From positions 69,473-133,472 of the forward strand of contig CANQXE010000004.1 of assembly GCA_947627725.1 (NCBI GenBank): a stretch of 64,000 nt of DNA. Reading direction: 5' to 3'. A model generated the notes under the pieces. The model searched no databases, was not told the DNA's origin, and saw nothing but the letters and a program-made list of their open reading frames with translations. A program made the position numbers and the translations under genes. Of the stretch, positions 1-9,306 are shown piece by piece (the stretch's first letter is position 1; each line of letters opens with the position of its first letter). This stretch comes from an uncultured Clostridia bacterium (GTDB lineage Bacteria > Bacillota > Clostridia > Oscillospirales > Acutalibacteraceae).

Positions 1-1
1 T

Positions 2-364
2 ATTAACAGCGACCCCGAGCGTTATGATATTGTTATATTCAAATATCCCGATAATGAGGAGCAGTGCTTTGTAAAAAGGGTTATCGGACTGCCCGGCGAA
101 ACGGTCGAAATTGTAAACGGAACGGTCTATGTTACCAAAACCGACGGTGAAACAATTCAGCTTGACGACAGCTTTGTCACTAACTGCACGCCCGAGGGTG
201 ATTTCGGACCGTATGTTGTCCCCGCGGACAGCTATTTTATGCTCGGCGACAACAGAAATACAAGCTGGGATTCACGCTACTGGGATAACAAGTATGTTCA
301 CAAGGATAAAATATTAGGCAAGGTTATGTTCAGATATTATCCTAATATCAGCAAAATTCAATAA
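2..364 (+). CDS. lepB: Signal peptidase I, C-terminal part (5' end outside window)
   Basis: Frame 2 reads INSDPERYDIVIFKYPDNEEQCFVKRVIGLPGETVEI...YFMLGDNRNTSWDSRYW...; S26 peptidase motifs (VKRVIGLPGE, GDNRxxSxDSR). Confidence 0.93.
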   Translation: MNSDPERYDIVIFKYPDNEEQCFVKRVIGLPGETVEIVNGTVYVTKTDGETIQLDDSFVTNCTPEGDFGPYVVPADSYFMLGDNRNTSWDSRYWDNKYVHKDKILGKVMFRYYPNISKIQ

Positions 365-400
365 ATTTTTTACTCACCCCGTTATTTGAGAGGTTTAGTT

Positions 401-1879
401 ATGAAACAGAATAATTTTGTTCCCGCTAAAGAATGGATGGCTTACTGCATAGGCGCGTTGGGTCAGGGTATGATTTATGCCATTATGAGCTCGTATATAT
501 CAGATTTTTATCTGAATGTGCTTAAGGTCACTCCCTTGTTCGTGCTTTTGCTTATGCTTATTGCAAGAATATGGGATGCGGTAAACGACCCGATTATGGG
601 ATTTATTGTTGACCATGTCAATCCCAAAAAGGGTAAAATGCTCCCCTATATACTTTATACTCCCATACCTGTTGCAATACTCACCATGCTTTTATTTTTT
701 GCGCCCGGCATAAGCGATACGGGAAAAATGATTTACGCAGGCGTTACATATGTTCTATGGGGAATGATTTATACGGCATCCGACGTTCCGTTTTGGAGCC
801 TGCCAAATATTATGACTCCCAACGCGGACGAGCGCGGCTCCATAATCTCAAAGGCAAAGACTGCGAACGGTGTCGGCTCCGCCGTACCTATGGCAATATT
901 TATGGTACTTGGTTTCATTCTTCCAAAGCTTAACCTTTCAGGTACAGAGCTTGAACAGACAAAATATACGATTATGGCACTTGTAAGCTCAATTATTGGC
1001 AATATTTTATTTGTCAGGGTTTACTTTAAAGCAAATGAGAGAGTTAACTTGCCTGCTCCGCCAAAGAGAGATAAAAATCAGCCTTCGTCATTCAAGCTGA
1101 TATTAACCTGTAAGCCGCTTATGCTGACCGCGTTAATGGGTATTCTTTCAGCGGCAAGATATATGTACCAGGCAGGCGCGGTACACGTTGCAAGATACTC
1201 TTTTTACATAGGCAAGGATTTAACAGGCTTATCTGCCTCGGAAGTTGAAAATGCCCTTCAGTCAAATATTTCAACTGTATCTACAATATTTTCTGTATGC
1301 GCTGCTGTGGGTATGATGGGCGCAATGCTTGCCGTAACACCGCTTATAAAAAAATTCAGCTACAAGCAGATTATTATTGTTACATCCTTAATCGGCGCGG
1401 TTGGAAGCCTTGCAATGTGGTTTATAGGATATGACAATTTCTGGGCGTGTATGCCTTGTCTTATTCTTTCCATCATCCCCTGCGGCGCAATCAACGTATG
1501 CGCATCTGCAATGATCGGCGACTGCCTTGATTATATGGAATGGAAAACAGGCACACGTCTGACCGGTATGGGCTCAGCTATACAAAGCTTTGTCAACAAA
1601 TTCGGCAACGCACTGAGTACCTCGTTTATTATTCTGATGTATATTATTGTTGACCTGGACGTTTCCTCATTCAGTGCCAAGGTAACAGCAAACCCGCTTG
1701 ATATGAGCAATACGGTAAGAACGGGTATGTTCAGCATCGTATCGCTTATCCCCGCAATATCTCTGCTTGTCTGCATCATTCCTATGTTCTTCTACAACCT
1801 GACAGGCGAATATAAAGAAACAATGGAAAGGGAGCTTGCGCAGCAGAGAGAGGAAAAAGGAATTAAAATCGGTAAATAA
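401..1879 (+). CDS. GPH-family (MelB-like) sugar:cation symporter, MFS
   Basis: 12-TM-like protein; ARIWDAVNDPIMGFIVD motif typical of GPH family; ATG at 401 with gagagg SD preferred over tracked TTG at 386. Confidence 0.88.
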   Translation: MKQNNFVPAKEWMAYCIGALGQGMIYAIMSSYISDFYLNVLKVTPLFVLLLMLIARIWDAVNDPIMGFIVDHVNPKKGKMLPYILYTPIPVAILTMLLFFAPGISDTGKMIYAGVTYVLWGMIYTASDVPFWSLPNIMTPNADERGSIISKAKTANGVGSAVPMAIFMVLGFILPKLNLSGTELEQTKYTIMALVSSIIGNILFVRVYFKANERVNLPAPPKRDKNQPSSFKLILTCKPLMLTALMGILSAARYMYQAGAVHVARYSFYIGKDLTGLSASEVENALQSNISTVSTIFSVCAAVGMMGAMLAVTPLIKKFSYKQIIIVTSLIGAVGSLAMWFIGYDNFWACMPCLILSIIPCGAINVCASAMIGDCLDYMEWKTGTRLTGMGSAIQSFVNKFGNALSTSFIILMYIIVDLDVSSFSAKVTANPLDMSNTVRTGMFSIVSLIPAISLLVCIIPMFFYNLTGEYKETMERELAQQREEKGIKIGK

Positions 1880-1896
1880 GGGAGCGCTATACCGAA

Positions 1897-2844
1897 ATGA
1901 ATAAAAAATTACTTGCCACGGGCGCCGCTGTAACCGCCTGCCTTGTCTGCGAAATAGCAATACACGGATATATGGACGTTATGGCAAGGGAGCGAAAAAT
2001 AAAATCCGTTATGGGTTATATTTCATCAATAGCGAGCCGCAGCAAAATGGACGATATGATTGCCTTTAATCAGAGTAAGCAGAAATGGATAGAGGCTCAG
2101 GATACCGAAACCGTATCAATATCCTCAAGGCGAGGCGACCTCCTCAGGGGATATTTGACTCTTAATAAAACAGAGAGTAAGGTCTTTGTTTTTTTCGCTC
2201 ACGGTTACCGCGCAAATCATAACGGCGACCCTGCAAACTTTATGCGATATTATATTGAAAAGGGATACAACTTCCTTTCAGTTGACCACGTCGCGCATGG
2301 TGAAAGCAGCGGAAGCTATCTCGGCTTTGATTATTTTGAAAGCACCGACAGCCTTGATTGGCTTGATTATCTTATCGGCAGATTCGGTGAAAATATCAAA
2401 ATCATTATTCACGGCGTTTCCATGGGCGGCGCAACCGTATGCAAAATGGTTGAAAATGTGCCTGAACAAGTCAAGCTTGCGATTGCGGACTGCCCTTACA
2501 CAAGCGCCCTTGAGGAATTTGACAATACCGTCAAAAGCGTCGGCATTAAGCACACAAAGAGTATTCTTAAAATTTTTAACGCAATGAATAAAGTGTTTGC
2601 CGGCTTTGACCTCAATAAAACAGATGTACGTCAGTCCGTTAAAAATTCAAAAGTACCTATGCTGTTCGTTCACGGCGCCTCCGACACCTTTGTACCTACA
2701 AAAATGGGGATTGAGCTTTATGAGATCTGTGGAAACGATAAAGAGCTTTTCCTTGTGGAAAATGCCGCGCACGCGGAGAGCATAAGAGTTGACGAACAGG
2801 GATATCATCGGCGCCTTGATAATTTTATTGAAAAATATTTATAA
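1897..2844 (+). CDS. Alpha/beta hydrolase with N-terminal hydrophobic segment
   Basis: FFAHGYRANHNG oxyanion region, HGVSMGGATV nucleophile elbow, C-terminal FVHGASDTFVP and NAAHAES. Confidence 0.85.
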   Translation: MNKKLLATGAAVTACLVCEIAIHGYMDVMARERKIKSVMGYISSIASRSKMDDMIAFNQSKQKWIEAQDTETVSISSRRGDLLRGYLTLNKTESKVFVFFAHGYRANHNGDPANFMRYYIEKGYNFLSVDHVAHGESSGSYLGFDYFESTDSLDWLDYLIGRFGENIKIIIHGVSMGGATVCKMVENVPEQVKLAIADCPYTSALEEFDNTVKSVGIKHTKSILKIFNAMNKVFAGFDLNKTDVRQSVKNSKVPMLFVHGASDTFVPTKMGIELYEICGNDKELFLVENAAHAESIRVDEQGYHRRLDNFIEKYL

Positions 2845-2856
2845 GGAGAAATTATT

Positions 2857-3195
2857 ATGCCTTTTATTGAAGTAAAAACAAATCAGAACATTGCTGACTC
2901 TAAGTCCATCATTAAATCAGAGCTTGGCTCGGCAATAACCGCTGTCCCGGGCAAAAGCGAGGGCTGGCTTATGGTTGAAATCAGCGACAGGCTCGATATG
3001 TATTTCAAGGGCAGCGATGAGCCGTGCGCAATGTTCGAGGTCGCAATATACGGCAAAGCAAGTGATAACGCGTACGACGATTTAACAAAGCGGCTGTGTG
3101 AAATTTCACAAAAATATCTTGGCGTATCGCCTGACAGAACGTATGTAAAATATACGGAAATTGAACACTGGGGATATAACGGATTTAATTTTTAA
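2857..3195 (+). CDS. MIF-like tautomerase (macrophage migration inhibitory factor superfamily)
   Basis: Begins MPF with Pro2; EPCAMFEVAIYGK and SPDRTYVKYTEIEHWGYNGFNF align by eye to eukaryotic MIF ([33 protein letters not shown]). Confidence 0.8.
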   Translation: MPFIEVKTNQNIADSKSIIKSELGSAITAVPGKSEGWLMVEISDRLDMYFKGSDEPCAMFEVAIYGKASDNAYDDLTKRLCEISQKYLGVSPDRTYVKYTEIEHWGYNGFNF

Positions 3196-3202
3196 GTATA
3201 TA

Positions 3203-3242
3203 AATAATGACCTGCTGATTTAAAATCAGCAGGTCATTATTA
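3203..3242. terminator. Bidirectional intrinsic terminator between convergent genes
   Basis: aataatgacctgctgatt-taaa-atcagcaggtcattatt inverted repeat. Confidence 0.8.
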
Positions 3243-3261
3243 TTTGCGTGTATTTTACTTA

Positions 3262-5922
3262 TTATTTATTTAATTTTCTCTGTACTGCTTTAACGATTTC
3301 AACAATCGGGATTACGCACAAGGCAAGCAGCATTGAAATACCGTATTCTATCAGGCTGATATGAGCAAAATCAAACGCGTCCGCAAGAAACGGAATATAT
3401 ATAACCGTAGTTGAAAGCACAAGGCTGAGCAGCATAGCACCTATAAGATACCAGTTAATACTTCCCATTCTTGCAATAGACTGGCGGCGAGAGCGCATAT
3501 TAAAGGAATGGAAAATCTCTGACATCGCAAGCGTTAAAAACGCCATCGTCATACCGTTTTGATGAATAATTTCAGGCGAGCCTGCTGCCAGTGTAACACC
3601 AAGCTGATTTGTACCGAAGAAATATGCTAAAAGAGTTAATCCCGTTACCATCAGCCCCTGATAAACAACGTCAAAGCCCATTCCGCCTGCAAAAATACCG
3701 TCATTTGAATTACGCGGCGCTCGCTTCATAATATCTCTTTCGCCCTTTTCAAGTCCAAGAGCAAGAGCAGGGAAACAGTCGGTTATAAGATTAATCCAAA
3801 GAAGATGCACAGGCTCAAACAGCACAAATCCCATAAGGGTTGCAATGAAAATGGAAACAACCTCCGAAAGATTTGATGAGAGCAAAAATTGAATTGAATT
3901 TCTGATATTGTCATAAATTCTTCTGCCCTCTTCAACCGCTGATACGATTGTGGCAAAATTATCGTCGGCAAGCACCATATCCGCGACATTTTTAGTTACG
4001 TCAGTACCTGTGATACCCATACCGACGCCTATATCTGCATTTTTAATTGACGGCGCGTCATTTACTCCGTCACCCGTCATAGCGGTAATCATATTCTTTG
4101 CTTTCCAGGTTTTTACAATTCTTACCTTATGCTCAGGCTGGACACGTGCATAAACAGAATATTTTTCAATGTCGTTTATGAAATCATCGTCGCTGATTTT
4201 ATTAAGCTCTGTGCCTGTAATAGCGCCCGATTCATCACTAATTACACCAAGCTCCTTGGCAATTGCGACAGCCGTATCCTTGTGGTCGCCTGTAATCATA
4301 ATCGGTCTTATTCCTGCTTCACGGCATTTTTTTATTGCGTCAACAACCTCAGGTCTTACAGGGTCAATCATACCCGTTAAGCCGACATAGCAGAGATCTT
4401 TTTCAAGCTCGTCCGGTTCCTCGCTCTCGGGCTTTTCATTATAAACTCTCATAGCACAGCAGAGAACACGAAGCGCCTTATCCGCCATTTCTTTATTCGC
4501 CGATAAAATTTCCTGTTTTTTTATGTCAGTCATCGGAACCGTGTTTCCGTTCTCATAATAAGCCGTACAGCGTGAGAGAACTACGTCGGGCGCACCCTTT
4601 GTATACTGAACATATCCGTGCTCGGATTTGTGAACGGTTGACATCATCTTTCTCATAGAGTCAAATGGCGCTTCCATAACTCTGGGGAAGGATTTTTCCA
4701 AATCATATTTTGGCTTTTCAAGTTTAGCTGCATATGCCACAAGCGCCGCCTCAGTCGGTTCGCCCTTAACTGTACCGTCCTCCTGGAGCTCAGCGTCACA
4801 GCAAAGCGCCATTGCGGAGGCGAGCAGTCTCTCGTCACTGCCCCTATGCTCAACAACAGTCATTTTGTTCTGCGTAAGCGTACCTGTTTTATCAGAGCAG
4901 ATAATCTGCGTACATCCGAGCGTTTCAACAGCGGTTAGCTGGCGTATAACCGCATTACGCTTACTCATTTTTGTAACACCGATTGAAAGCACGATTGTAA
5001 CAACTGCGGCAAGCCCCTCAGGTATCGCCGCAACCGCAAGCGAAACAGCAACCATAAAGGTATCAAGAACCGAATTAATCGTTACGGAATCGCCGACAAT
5101 AAGCGAGCGGATAACGTCAAACGCGAAAATAAACACACAGATGCCGATAACAATAACCGAAAGTATTTTGGAAAGCTGAGCGAGCTTAATCTGCAATGGG
5201 GTCTGACCCTCTTCAGCCGTGGAAAGGGCGTCTGCAATTTTGCCCATTTCTGTGTCCATACCCGCTGCAACAACGACTGCCTTTCCGTGTCCGTAAACAA
5301 CATTTGAACCCATATAGCACATATTTTTTCTGTCGCCGAGCGGTACATCATCGTTTGACTCCAAGTCAATAGCATCAACCTGCTTATTGACAGGAACAGA
5401 CTCTCCTGTGAGAGCCGCCTCCTCAATCTTCATTGAGGCACAGGAAATAATACGGCAGTCGGCAGGTACACTGTCGCCGGCTTCAAGCACAACGATATCA
5501 CCGACAACCAAATCTTCGGATCTTATGTCAGTCAGCTTACCGTCGCGAATAACTTTAGAAGTAGCGGCGGCAATCTCCTGCAAAGCCTCAATCGCCTTTT
5601 CAGCCTTGCTCTCCTGATAAACTCCGAGTATGGCATTGATAAGAACAACCACAAGAATAATGATAACATCCGCATATCCTTCACCCTCACCGCCGAGCGT
5701 GGCAGTTATCGCCGAAATAACCGCCGCCGCAATAAGAATGATAATCATTGGGTCTGCAAGCTGCTTTAAAAATCTATGAAAAAGAGATTCTTTTTTGCCT
5801 TCGGCAAGCTTGTTTTTGCCGTTCTTTTCAAGCCTTGAAGCAGCCTCAGATGATGTAAGACCGTTCTCTGTTGAGCCAACCTCAGTCAATACATCTTCAC
5901 AGTTTTTCAAATATTCCTTCAT
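3262..5922 (-). CDS. P-type cation-transporting ATPase (P2A/Ca2+-ATPase-like; Mn2+ export possible given leader)
   Basis: CSDKTGTLTQNKM phosphorylation motif, TGES (ALTGESVPV), MTGDGVNDAPSIKNADIGVGMG, PEGLAAVVTIVLSIG. Confidence 0.95.
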   Translation of the reverse strand: MKEYLKNCEDVLTEVGSTENGLTSSEAASRLEKNGKNKLAEGKKESLFHRFLKQLADPMIIILIAAAVISAITATLGGEGEGYADVIIILVVVLINAILGVYQESKAEKAIEALQEIAAATSKVIRDGKLTDIRSEDLVVGDIVVLEAGDSVPADCRIISCASMKIEEAALTGESVPVNKQVDAIDLESNDDVPLGDRKNMCYMGSNVVYGHGKAVVVAAGMDTEMGKIADALSTAEEGQTPLQIKLAQLSKILSVIVIGICVFIFAFDVIRSLIVGDSVTINSVLDTFMVAVSLAVAAIPEGLAAVVTIVLSIGVTKMSKRNAVIRQLTAVETLGCTQIICSDKTGTLTQNKMTVVEHRGSDERLLASAMALCCDAELQEDGTVKGEPTEAALVAYAAKLEKPKYDLEKSFPRVMEAPFDSMRKMMSTVHKSEHGYVQYTKGAPDVVLSRCTAYYENGNTVPMTDIKKQEILSANKEMADKALRVLCCAMRVYNEKPESEEPDELEKDLCYVGLTGMIDPVRPEVVDAIKKCREAGIRPIMITGDHKDTAVAIAKELGVISDESGAITGTELNKISDDDFINDIEKYSVYARVQPEHKVRIVKTWKAKNMITAMTGDGVNDAPSIKNADIGVGMGITGTDVTKNVADMVLADDNFATIVSAVEEGRRIYDNIRNSIQFLLSSNLSEVVSIFIATLMGFVLFEPVHLLWINLITDCFPALALGLEKGERDIMKRAPRNSNDGIFAGGMGFDVVYQGLMVTGLTLLAYFFGTNQLGVTLAAGSPEIIHQNGMTMAFLTLAMSEIFHSFNMRSRRQSIARMGSINWYLIGAMLLSLVLSTTVIYIPFLADAFDFAHISLIEYGISMLLALCVIPIVEIVKAVQRKLNK

Positions 5923-5948
5923 TGAAATTCTCCTTTAGAATTTATAAA

Positions 5949-6073
5949 AACAACCCGTACATAGTATTTCACTATGTACGAGTCTCATTCTTTAAAACTA
6001 AACCAGCCGTAAGGCATGCTGTTGATTTAATTCACACTATGTAAAAATTGCGTGGAACTACTCCCTCAATACA
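5949..6073 (-). ncRNA. yybP-ykoY-type (Mn2+) riboswitch with overlapping intrinsic terminator
   Basis: Minus strand: TGTATTGAGGGAGTAGTTCC...ATCAACAGCATGCCTTACGGCTGG...AATGAGACTCGTACATAGTgaaatACTATGTACGGGTTGTTTTTA. Conserved GGGAGTAG and ATGAGAC; P1 (TGTAT-T-GAG/CTCGTACA) shares its 3' strand with the terminator stem. Confidence 0.82.
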
Positions 6074-6079
6074 ATGTAT

Positions 6080-6108
6080 ATTATACCATATTATGGTAAC
6101 TAAGTCAA
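6080..6108 (-). promoter_or_regulatory. Sigma-70 promoter for riboswitch/P-type ATPase
   Basis: Minus strand TTGACT-N17-TATAAT; spacer contains palindrome TACCATA-A-TATGGTA (6084-6098). Confidence 0.8.
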
Positions 6109-6138
6109 TAAGCACAAAGATAGTTGTATGTCTATTAA

Positions 6139-6636
6139 TTATACGAAATATAAAATGTATGCGCCAATCTCAATTGCAATTGCAAAAATAAATTCGATAA
6201 TTTTTGTTATTTCTTTTCTGTTGTCCTCATCTTGGAAAAAGCCAAACTCGGCTATATATACAGCCAGAGTCATAATAATGAAAAAGATTAAAAATACTAT
6301 TATTTCAATAAAACTGAAAAAAATCCCCCACAATACACCATGTTCGTGAAATGCGTTCGCAATTGCAGGAATTACGGAAACTGCCGGAAAGAGCAGTACA
6401 GGTGTAGCAAGAATATCAAATTTTACAATATCCCTTATGGTTAAATCACCCTCCATAAACCAATATGCAACAATGGAACCTATTACTATCACGGCTACCA
6501 AAACTATGCAGATAACCAGCCAATGATCAGAGAAAAAATCAATCAGTTCATATGCCTTATAACCGAAAAAAAGACACGGTAAAAAAATACACATTAATAT
6601 AATCAGTATTTCTTCAAATGTAAAAAAAATTATCAT
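6139..6636 (-). CDS. Small integral membrane protein, unknown function
   Basis: Several hydrophobic helices; ATG at 6636 with ggagtgga SD; tracked start (6693) lies inside the promoter/operator. Confidence 0.6.
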   Translation of the reverse strand: MIIFFTFEEILIILMCIFLPCLFFGYKAYELIDFFSDHWLVICIVLVAVIVIGSIVAYWFMEGDLTIRDIVKFDILATPVLLFPAVSVIPAIANAFHEHGVLWGIFFSFIEIIVFLIFFIIMTLAVYIAEFGFFQDEDNRKEITKIIEFIFAIAIEIGAYILYFV

Positions 6637-6669
6637 ATTCTCCACTCCTTTATTAACTGCATCAATTAT

Positions 6670-6709
6670 ATACCGTTTTGGTATATAAGTCAATATACCA
6701 AAACGGTAT
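6670..6709. promoter_or_regulatory. Operator-like dyad spanning divergent promoters
   Basis: Perfect 16-bp arms ATACCGTTTTGGTATA-taagtcaa-TATACCAAAACGGTAT; minus promoter TTGACT-N17-TATAAT overlaps it; plus TATAAT at 6713-6718. Confidence 0.75.
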
Positions 6710-6735
6710 TATTATAATATTTTTGGTGGTTATTA

Positions 6736-6945
6736 ATGAAACTGAGGTTAAAAGATATCCGAGAAGATAGAGATATAAAGCAGATTGAAATTGCAAAACT
6801 TCTCAACTGCACACAGGTCTGCTATTCTCGCTATGAGAACGGGCAAAGGGACATTCCCCTTGAAAGCCTTTGCAAACTATCTAAATATTTTAATGTCAGC
6901 ACAGATTATATTTTAGGTTTAACAGATAACCCGAACATAAATTAA
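6736..6945 (+). CDS. XRE/Cro-family HTH regulator
   Basis: MKLRLKDIREDRDIKQIEIAKLLNCTQVCYSRYENGQRDIPLESLCKLSKYFNVSTDYILG. Confidence 0.92.
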   Translation: MKLRLKDIREDRDIKQIEIAKLLNCTQVCYSRYENGQRDIPLESLCKLSKYFNVSTDYILGLTDNPNIN

Positions 6946-6973
6946 AGAGCAGTTCAATGTGAACTGCTCTTTT
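6944..6973. terminator. Intrinsic terminator
   Basis: aaagagcagttca-atg-tgaactgctctttt. Confidence 0.85.
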
Positions 6974-7039
6974 AATATTGCACTAAATACTTTAAATTAA
7001 TGGATTTTGTCAGTAACGTGCATAACGAAAAAAACATAT

Positions 7040-8056
7040 TTAAACTCTTGCGACCATTTCGCCGTATTCTTCCTTGCTCTTTTTGATAAAGTCCTCTACC
7101 TGCTTAGCGGAAGGCATTGCATCCGAGCAGGAATGAGCTGAAATAAGAATTGACGCTGATGCTGAGCCGAATTCAAGGCACTCAATGATTTCCTTGCCCT
7201 GAAGAAGACTGTAAAGGAAGGACGAGCCGTATCCGTCGCCTCCGCCAAAGCCCTTGAGCTTAACGGCAGGGAACGGCTTGATTGAGTAAAACTTACCGTC
7301 GTTCGTATATGCGGTTGAGCCTTCCTTACCGTGCTTGATTACGCAGATTGACGCACCAAAGGACTGCCAGTACTTTGCGGATTCAGGGTCGGACTCCTTA
7401 ACGCCGACAATACCCTCTGTCAAATCAAATTCCTCTCTTGAGCCCATAATAATATCTGCATTCTGTGCAACAAGACTGTAATAAACCGCAATCTCGTCCT
7501 TAGATGTCCAGGTATATTCACGATAATCAATATCAAAAATAATTCTGACATTGTTTTTCTTCGCGAGCATCATTGCCTTAAGGCAGGCTTCACGCGACGG
7601 AGATTTTGCAAGTGCAGTACCGCTGATAACGATAGCCTTTGCGGACGCTATGTACTCCTCCTTAATATCCTCCGGCGCCATACAAAAATCGGCAACATTG
7701 TCACGATACATAAGGATAGATGATTTTTCCTTTGAGAGAATTTCGGTAAATGTCAGACCAAGGCATTCACCGTTTTTGGCCCTCGTAATCTGACTTGTGT
7801 CAATGCCCTCTTTCTCAAAATAATCCACAACAAAATCGCCGAACTGGTCGTTGCTCACACAGCCGCAGAAACCGACCTTACAGCCAAGCCGCGCAAGACC
7901 TACGGCAATATTAGCGGGTGAGCCGCCGACATACTTGTTAAAGTTTGACGATTGACTGAGCGGCATATACATATCAGTCGGGTTAAAGTCAATAGCAATT
8001 CTGCCGATAGGAATAAAATCAAGCGGTTTTGTCATATCAAATTCAATATATTTCAT
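7040..8056 (-). CDS. iolC: PfkB-family kinase, 5-dehydro-2-deoxygluconokinase (IolC)-like
   Basis: IGRIAIDFNP...KYVGGSPANIAVGLARLG...GLTFTEILSKEKSSILMYRDNVADF; IolC-like rather than ribokinase-like. Confidence 0.75.
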   Translation of the reverse strand: MKYIEFDMTKPLDFIPIGRIAIDFNPTDMYMPLSQSSNFNKYVGGSPANIAVGLARLGCKVGFCGCVSNDQFGDFVVDYFEKEGIDTSQITRAKNGECLGLTFTEILSKEKSSILMYRDNVADFCMAPEDIKEEYIASAKAIVISGTALAKSPSREACLKAMMLAKKNNVRIIFDIDYREYTWTSKDEIAVYYSLVAQNADIIMGSREEFDLTEGIVGVKESDPESAKYWQSFGASICVIKHGKEGSTAYTNDGKFYSIKPFPAVKLKGFGGGDGYGSSFLYSLLQGKEIIECLEFGSASASILISAHSCSDAMPSAKQVEDFIKKSKEEYGEMVARV

Positions 8057-8074
8057 AATTTGTACATCTCCTGT

Positions 8075-8917
8075 TTATGCTTTGTTATCGGTACCGAAAA
8101 TGAGAATATGCTTTTTTGCGTTTAGGTAAGCACCCTCAACCTCGGCTGCCTGCAAATCATAGTAACCGTTAATACTGTCCTCATTATAGCACTTACGCAC
8201 TGTGTTTTCAACCATATCAAAGGTAGCGGTAGCAATATTTATTTTCTTGATACCCGTGTGCGAGCATTTTACAAAGTCATCGGGCGTAATGCCCGTTCCG
8301 CCGTGAAGAACAAGAGGTAAGTCCGTATTCTTCTCAACCTCTTCAAGAATATCAAATCTCAGCTTAGGCGTGCTCTTGTAATTACCGTGAGCATTGCCGA
8401 TTGCGATTGCGAGCGCGTCTACCTGAGTTTCAGCCTCAAAGCGGACTGCGTCCTCAACCTTTGTGCAGTTGACCGCAATATCCTCAGAGCCGTCCTCAGA
8501 GCCGCCGACACAGCCGATTTCCGCCTCAACAGCCGCGTCATATTCCTGCGCCATTGCCATAACCTTTTTAGTCATCTCAATATTTTTATCAAGCGGAAGA
8601 TGCGAGCCGTCAAACATAACGGAGGTGAAGCCTAAATCAAGTGCCTGACCGATTTTTTCAAGAGTTTTTCCGTGGTCAAAGTGAACGGCAACAGGCGTGT
8701 CCGCGTTTTCAGCGGCTGCAACCATTAAAGGACCTATAAGCTCAAGCGGACTTTGCTTTAATCTTACTTCCGCAATCTGTAAAATTACAGGCGCGTTAAG
8801 CTCCTTTGCCGCCTTGAGAACACCTAAAACCATTTCCATATTAGCTACTGAAAACGAGCCGACCGCATAATCGCCCTCCTGCGCGTCTGCCAGAAGGTCA
8901 CGCATATTTACAAGCAT
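8075..8917 (-). CDS. Class II fructose-bisphosphate/ketose-bisphosphate aldolase family
   Basis: VAVHFDHGKT, MFDGSHLPLDKNI, AIGNAHGNYK, LVLHGGTGI; start at 8917 because longer ORF overlaps rnpB. Confidence 0.88.
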   Translation of the reverse strand: MLVNMRDLLADAQEGDYAVGSFSVANMEMVLGVLKAAKELNAPVILQIAEVRLKQSPLELIGPLMVAAAENADTPVAVHFDHGKTLEKIGQALDLGFTSVMFDGSHLPLDKNIEMTKKVMAMAQEYDAAVEAEIGCVGGSEDGSEDIAVNCTKVEDAVRFEAETQVDALAIAIGNAHGNYKSTPKLRFDILEEVEKNTDLPLVLHGGTGITPDDFVKCSHTGIKKINIATATFDMVENTVRKCYNEDSINGYYDLQAAEVEGAYLNAKKHILIFGTDNKA

Positions 8918-8959
8918 TTTTCTTACCTCTTTAAACAATAATATAAATATATACAAAAA

Positions 8960-9300
8960 GCGAGTTGACAGTAAGCCGAGTTCTGTCAAGGGCAATTATC
9001 TATCTCGACGCGGAATTACTCCCGCGCTCCAGCCATCCTTCAAAGTTATGTGTCGAGCAAACAACCCTTTAGTCGATGTTGCAGCGGATAGGGTTTACAT
9101 GGCAGGAAATGTCTCCACTTCCTCGGTGAGCTCTTGCCTCGCCTTTCCACCCTTACCTTATAGTTAAACTAAAAAGGCGGTATATTTCTGTTGCACTTTC
9201 CCTAAGGTCACCCTCGGCGGCCGTTAGCCGTTATCCTGCTCTGTGCTGCTCGGACTTTCCTCATATTGCAAAGCAATACGCAATTGCCAAGTCAACTCGC
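8960..9300 (-). ncRNA. rnpB: RNase P RNA (bacterial)
   Basis: Minus strand 5' GCGAGTTGACTTGG...GAGGAAAGTCCGAGCAGCACAGAGCAGG...GACAGAACTCGGCTTAC...GTCAACTCGC 3'; P1 closes with 10 perfect pairs. Confidence 0.96.
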
Positions 9301-9306
9301 ATATAT

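Noticed and set aside
769-1002. Antisense and out-of-frame tracked ORFs (e.g. 769-1002 -, 3950-4153 +, 12163-12438 +, 40652-41155 +, 48856-49317 -)
   Set aside because: They lie wholly inside well-supported genes on the other strand or frame, lack SD sites and have low-complexity or unnatural composition
8918-8995. N-terminal extension of the aldolase ORF
   Set aside because: Overlaps the 3' end of RNase P RNA; ATG at 8917 fits the conserved family N-terminus
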